Shown: positions 58,211-64,000 of the stretch, one piece after another | Position numbering within the stretch: position 1 is the stretch's first letter | Layout of the letters: every line of letters starts with the position of its first letter | DNA from: Cordia subcordata | Taxonomy: Eukaryota; Streptophyta; Magnoliopsida; Boraginales; Cordiaceae | Reading direction: 5' to 3' | Assembly: GCA_028554755.1 (NCBI GenBank) | Contig: JAPTOF010000001.1 | Coordinates: forward strand, 33,685,501-33,749,500 | Length of the DNA stretch: 64,000 nt | Program-made: the position numbers and the translations under genes | Notes under the pieces: model-generated | Seen by the model: the letters and a program-made list of their open reading frames with translations, nothing else | Told to the model about the DNA's origin: nothing | Databases searched by the model: none

Positions 58211-58855
58211 AGGGTCTTAATGTTTATTTTACTTGGAAGTATAACTAATTAATTTTGACATAGGCCAAATGAAATTAAAATTTTGTTACATCTTGAGATG
58301 CAATAAATGTATTTTTCAAATTTATATTAGTTACACAAGTGTAACAAATCTTTTGATATTGTAAAAGCAACTAAATATAAAAATTTTAATATCATTGCTA
58401 TGGTTGAAAATTTAACGAATATTTTGTTTCATTTAAAATAGCAACTAAAATAAAATTTATTATTTTATTCTTCTATACTTACTTTAGATGTAACAAAATA
58501 TGCCTAATTACTGGCCTTGTACCTATGTTTCTTTTTTTTAAGGAAAAAAGGTACTTGCATGTCGCATCATGTTGTGTATCACGTGTTTGCTTATTGGTTG
58601 TGTTTCATAGCTCTTCGTGTTGGCACCAGCTACTAGAAATCAAATTACATTATTCGCAGTATTATCTATTAAAACCAATGAAGCTGAGAACGGCAAGTAG
58701 TAAATTTCTGTAGCAAGTTTACATTTAGTTTGTGGTGTAAGCACAATATAGAATCGTATACATGAATTTACAATATAAAATTCAAAAACATAATTGAGGA
58801 AGCACATACCTGTTTGAGCCATTATTGTTAAATAATTATTGTTTGAAAAAATAAC
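58211..58855. other. Unassigned AT-rich DNA
   Basis: No gene recognised; the short frames at 58525-58713 and 58640-58861 overlap on opposite strands and resemble nothing known. Confidence 0.4.
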
Positions 58856-59164
58856 TGTCAACCAGTCTAGGCTTAGATCTTCCTGTCCCTGCTCTACTCA
58901 ATATTAACAGATGTTTATGGGAACAACTGTTAGGTTAGGAGTAGGAAGGGGACCTAGCCCTATTTATAATAAATTCTGACAGTCCTACCTATAAAAGAAT
59001 TTATCAGAATATATAGGCCTACGCACAAAAGAACCATATGGATTTATGAGGTGGGCTAAAACCAATATGATCACAAAGCCCAACTTGTGAACCAGATATT
59101 CAGCCTATTTTATAAAACCAAAAATAATTAACAGTAGCCCACTTTAAAGAGAAATTTTCGAACA
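58856..59164 (-). repeat. 3' LTR of third copia element
   Basis: The right edge ends CGAACA at 59164; on the minus strand it is preceded by the classic polypurine end 'aagtgggagat' and starts TGTTCGAAAATT. A minus-strand TATA (TTATAAATAGGG, about 58960-58972) lies inside. The left limit, near TGTCAACC at 58856, is a guess. Confidence 0.5.
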
Positions 59165-62100
59165 ATCTCCCACTTAGGCAACGTTAATTGTTTTATTTAT
59201 TTTTCAAAAATTCTTAAGAAAAATATTTATTAGGCTGAATAGGAAACAGAATGTGGCCGCAATTTTTAAAATATTCTGATTTACAAGATTGTACCTCGAA
59301 CGCATATCCGGACCAACAAGATTGTCAAACATCGAATCATGGCAGTCATAGTGTTCCTTATTGACACAAGACTTTCCGTGGTCACAAATGTCATCCAACC
59401 TTATCGTCATGGACCAAACATACGGCAGCGTAGCAAGAAACTAGCACCAATATGTGATCAAAATGTGCTATTTCTTTGTCAGTCCTCGACATGATTTCTC
59501 CAATATCGGCATTTAAAGCAAGAGAAATCTATTATTCTTATCCTCACAAAATAGCGTTCAATATGCAAGAGGAAAGAACACATATCCTCACAAAACGGTA
59601 TTCAACAGGCCAGAGGATAGATTATTCTTAACCTTACAAAACGGCGATCAACATGCCAGAGGTAAGAATATATATCTCCAACCAAAATGTGTCCTTATGG
59701 AGATATTTAAACTCAATAGAGGATCTTATTGCAATAGACACCAAGCATAAGATTCTCAACAAATTATGAATATAAGTAATCACAACATAAAATTATGTTG
59801 TAAACTATAAAACAATATGCTATTGTACGAATGCACTAATGTGCAAAGCAAAACATAAAATAATGGGAACATCCAATAGTATATGATGATATAAAGCTCC
59901 CACTAGACAATAACATCAAAAAGATTGTAAAATACTCATATTCCTAACATGTTTCACAAAAATCATAAGTCAAAGACCCTTGGACAAGGAGTTAATTAAT
60001 ACATCATCACTAGCAATTCATTCTATATGAATGCCATCACTTTTGACAAAGTCTCTGACTACCAAGAACTTGATATCTATATGCTTGCAAGCTTTAATTT
60101 TCTTATTATTCTTTGAGAATAGAACAACTCTATTATCATAATAGATCTTGTAACAAAATTTATAATTCTTAAGACTAGATATCATGTTCTTAAAACATAT
60201 AGCAGGAGATGAGACATCATAACAAGCCACAAATTTGCATAGTTGAAGAGGCATTAAGTTATTATTTTGCACTCTTCCAAGATATGGCCTCTCTAGCTAA
60301 CACAAAGATATACCCAAAAGTAAATTTTCAATCATATGAGCATCCAACATAGTCAAAAATAGAATATTCAACCAATTTTAGATAATCTACTTTATAGCAA
60401 ATCCATTCCAGGATTTATTATCAATCAAAACTCTTATCACAAAAGCAATATCAAGTGTAGTGCACACTAGATCATATAACAGGCTCTCAATGCACTATTA
60501 CAAGGTATATCTTTCATAGAATCCATCTTTATATCATTTTGAGGATATTGCTTCAATTTGAGTTGATCACCTTTTATAATAAATGCACACAAGACTTACA
60601 ATCCATTTACACAAAAAAAAAAAAAAGTTCTGAAAACTCAATCAATGTAAGATTTCGTAAAAGATTTAAAAATTCCAAGAGACTTATTTCAACAAAACTT
60701 AGTTCCAAGAACAAAAGAAGCATCCTCAAAATCTTTCATATAGCCTTAAGTAAAATATTGTTTAGTCTCATGGAGCATACCCAAGTCATATATAACTAGC
60801 AAAATATCATCAACATGCAATATTAGGATGACAAATTTACTCCCACTGATCTTGAAGTATATACATGGATCAACTCTATTTTCCTCAAAATAATAAGAAG
60901 TTACTATTTTATCAAACTTCAAATAGTCATTACTTTGAGGCCTGATTCAAAACCATAAATGAATTTTCTAAGTCTACAAGCCATATTATCCTTACCAGTA
61001 ATAGTAAACTCTCAAGCTATTTCATGTAAACTTATAGATATATATCACTATTGAAGAAAACTATTTTCACATCCATATGAGCCATTAATAGCTCAAAGAA
61101 TATTTTATAGAAACATGTGAAAAAGATTTCGTTGTAATCTATACCTTTTCTTTGGGTAAAGCCTTTTGTAACTAATCTCACTTTTGGCCTCTCAATCTTC
61201 TCTATGATATCTCTCTTGGGCTTAAAGACACATTTGCAACCAATAAGATTATCTCCTTCAAGACGATCAACGAGTTCCCAAATTTATTTTCATCATAGAT
61301 TGCATCTCAGCTCTCATAGCATTCAAGTAAATGTGATAATCATTATAGATGGAATGTCTTCTTTCTCTAATAGACCTTTTAAATGTTGTTCATCATTAAT
61401 CTCATAAGGTTGTGAGATTTGAATGTGTAGATTGTCATTAGCTATAAAATCATCATCTATTATAAGGTACCCACTAATATCTTGTCTCTTAATGTGAGTG
61501 GAGTACCAGTCTGACTATTTATTAGTAGTGGAAATGAGACAATTTCTCTATCATTATCCTCAGTAGTAGGTTGAGGACATACAATATTACCAACATCTAA
61601 TTATAAGAATTTGGGCATTTGAGATTTGACAATCTTAAAAACACTTGTAGAAGAGTAAAACTTATATCATTAAAAATGAGCCAAATACCCAATGAAACAA
61701 TGAATAATCTTAGGGTAAGTGGTTTTTTATTTGAAAATCCTTACCTAAGCAGGACAACCTCAAACCGACAATTAATCAAATGAGGTTTTCTACCAAACCA
61801 AAATTCAAAAAATGAGCCTTAGGGACAAACTTGTTAGGAACATGGTTAAGTATTTAACAAGAAATTTTAATGGCTTCACTGCAAAGGTACTCTAGTAGGT
61901 CAGTAACATGCATCATGCTTCTTAACATATCCGTAAAGGTGCATTTTCACCTTTCGATCACACTATTTTACTCAGAGATACTAGACATAGTATACTGGGC
62001 AATAATCTCATCATTCTATAAGTACTTGGTGAACGACCCTATATGTTGTTCGGAGATCCAAGCCTACCATAGTATTCACCTCTTCTGTCAGATCTAACAA

Positions 62101-64000
62101 TTTTGATAACCTTCCCAAGTTGTTTTTCTACTTGTCTTAGAAAATTTTAAATTTCGCAATAGCGTCAGATTTTTCTTTAATTAGATAGAGGTATGTATAA
62201 CGAGAAAAATCATCAATGAATGTAACAAAATATTTATTACCACACAATATAACAGAATAAGGTCCCGTAGTATCTATGTTTATCACTTCTAAAAGGCAAA
62301 GCTGCAGGTAGCATATTTCTTTTAACTTTAGTACGCTTACCTCTTATGCACCCAATATAAGTTTCAAGATCATCAAAAATTTAGAGAAGGTAAAATCTCA
62401 CTGTTAATGAGTCTTCCTAGAAATATGACCTAACCTTTTATGCCATAGCAAAGGAAAATTTTCTTATAATTAAACTCCTTTTAGAAGCAAAATTTTCTAT
62501 ATGAAAAGAGTCACAAGAACTTCCTAGGAATAAACACAATTGGTATAAACCATTCGATAAAACACATTCATCAACAATTCTGGAATTGAAAAAATAATTG
62601 TACTTAGTCATTTCTAAAGTGAAAATCATATCCAATCTTGTCTTAAAAAAAATAGGAATCAAGTTCCGTCTAAAACATGACATCTAGAAAACATTTTCTA
62701 AAATAAGTTCAAAACTAATTTTTTAAATACAGATTAACAATCCCAATGTAAGACTCTAATCCACATGCCCCTCATCTATTTTCTCTTTCTTTAACCAAAA
62801 TTGAACTTGTGTAATGAGCTCTTTTATAACCTTTTCTTACAAAAGTAAGAGTTCTTATCAAACTTACTAATAGTAGATTTAGAACCTCTTACATTGCGAT
62901 TTTAATCTACGATCTAGATCTAACCTTTACCACCTTTTTTAAAACTATGACCTCTCTTAGGAATATGACCATTAGAATTCGAGGCATTAACGTTCTAAGA
63001 ATAGGGCTTAAGATTGGAAACAAAATATACAACCTTTGGGTTTCTACCCTTAATTTTGTTTTCCTCAATAACATAATGGGTAATTTTTGGTCATCAATAT
63101 TCTAAGATTCCTTGGTATTTCTCTCCTATAGCTATTAAGAGTTCTTTTACATTCTTAGTTCAAGACAAGCCATTCAATAAATACTTAGTTTGGTCTACTC
63201 ATAGTTATTAAGCAAGATAGTTAGACCTCTCCTATTGCCAATTATATTACTCTTTCTTTATCACCATTTTTATCAACCAAAGCGGCATGTGCATCAAATG
63301 TAATGTTAAGTCAGTATTGACTATACTCAGATAAAACCCAATATTTGCTTTCATTTCATAATAGTTTTATCTATTCAAGACATCTAAGTAATGATTGTCC
63401 AAAGTAAATGAAACAATCCAAGAAAAGAATGCAATATCAATAAATATTACGCATACATACTATATTACAAGAGTAAGCATTATAAACAAAAGAGTCCAAG
63501 CACATCGTTGTCATATCTGCCTTTGGGCAAATAATTCAATATGTAAATAGGCACTCTTTTAATATAAAGTAATATATATAAGATTACCTCACTGAAAGAA
63601 AAGTCAACCACCTTTGGGCAATTGAGCTCCCTAATAGCATTGTAATATTGGTCCATACTTTATGTTTATACTACCGGGCTAAAGCCATATAATGATCTCC
63701 TTTGGGAGAATATTGCGCACTTTACCATAGTAGTTTCCCAAACAAAATGAGAAAAAGCCATAGATTTAATTGAGCAAATCACTTTGGTGAATTTGCCTAC
63801 TTAAATATATGCTGTCAACTCATTGGAAAAAATTAATGCTTAACTTTAATCACAAAATGCTATATATGCGATTGACCACACAATATGAAACAATTCAATA
63901 TGACATGTCTCAGTGATCAATTTAAAATTGCATTCTTCAACAAATTTCAAGAGCACATATGAATAATCTAGGAATAGAAGATATATAAAATTTCAAAGTT
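59165..64000 (-). pseudogene. Third copia element, decayed, runs off window
   Basis: Minus-strand pol remnants in order from right to left. The pre-integrase motif LLWHKRLGHISRKTH lies near 62400-62455, and a zinc-region remnant GCIRGKRTKVKRNM near 62320-62365. Integrase core pieces follow: VILCGNKYFVTFIDDFSRYT and YLYLIKEKSDAIAKFKIF (about 62150-62270). RT pieces include QASRQWYLKFDKIVTSFGFE-like stretches and the active site HVDDILLVIYDLGML (about 60760-60970). RNase H reads VACYDVS, IYYDNRVVLFSKNNKKIKAC and KHIDIKFLVVRDFVK (60272-60018). Nearly every segment has stops or shifts. The 5' LTR is outside the window. Apart from this element nothing else is recognised here. Confidence 0.75.

Overview
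This window looks like nuclear DNA of a flowering plant, probably a eudicot. It is AT-rich and intron-bearing, it is packed with plant-type transposable elements (Ty1-copia, Ty3-gypsy of the Tat type, L1-like LINEs, a tRNA-derived SINE, hAT and Harbinger-like MITEs), and its only intact host genes have plant TATA boxes, short introns and a plant secreted-protein family. The species cannot be named from the sequence. No rRNA, tRNA, CRISPR or bacterial operon is visible.

The only host genes that look intact are three paralogous two-exon genes for small secreted glycine-rich proteins with a six-cysteine C-terminus: A (minus, 11714-12190), B (minus, 41996-42481) and C (plus, 45760-46273). Each sits in a copy of a larger duplicated segment: unit I about 7.67-13.2 kb, unit II about 33.27-42.75 kb, and unit III, inverted, about 45.5-49.2 kb. 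Later insertions in single units can be recognised because the other units keep the uninterrupted sequence.

Region by region. 0-7 kb: an insertion-like block carrying a frameshifted exon of a 12-oxophytodienoate reductase gene, a hAT MITE with target duplication, an AT-rich repeat and a 540-bp tandem duplication. 7-13.4 kb: unit I. 13.4-16.4 kb: mostly unassigned. 16.4-22.4 kb: the 3' half of a Tat-type Ty3-gypsy element, with integrase, a 40-bp tandem array, a decayed antisense ORF with its own candidate promoter, and a 3' LTR. 22.8-31 kb: MITEs, an F-box/LRR gene fragment, a 387-bp foldback and possible solo LTRs. 31.2-33.3 kb: a SINE, a LINE 3' end and another foldback. 33.3-42.8 kb: unit II, interrupted by a truncated copia LTR and by a full-length copia element (36671-41768) that lacks the integrase core. 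43-49 kb: a foldback and unit III. 49.8-57.4 kb: a LINE split by a copia element (50026-56218) and again by a hAT element (56626-57344). 57.4-64 kb: a third copy of the AT-rich repeat and a heavily decayed third copia element that runs off the window.

All retroelement genes seen are broken by stops, frameshifts or deletions. The main biological content is a small secreted-protein gene cluster spread by segmental duplication inside layered, datable transposon insertions. I found no clear novel enzymatic or defence system. The most unusual structures are the antisense gene with candidate promoter in the Tat element, the near-perfect foldbacks, and the triplicated glycine-rich-protein segment.
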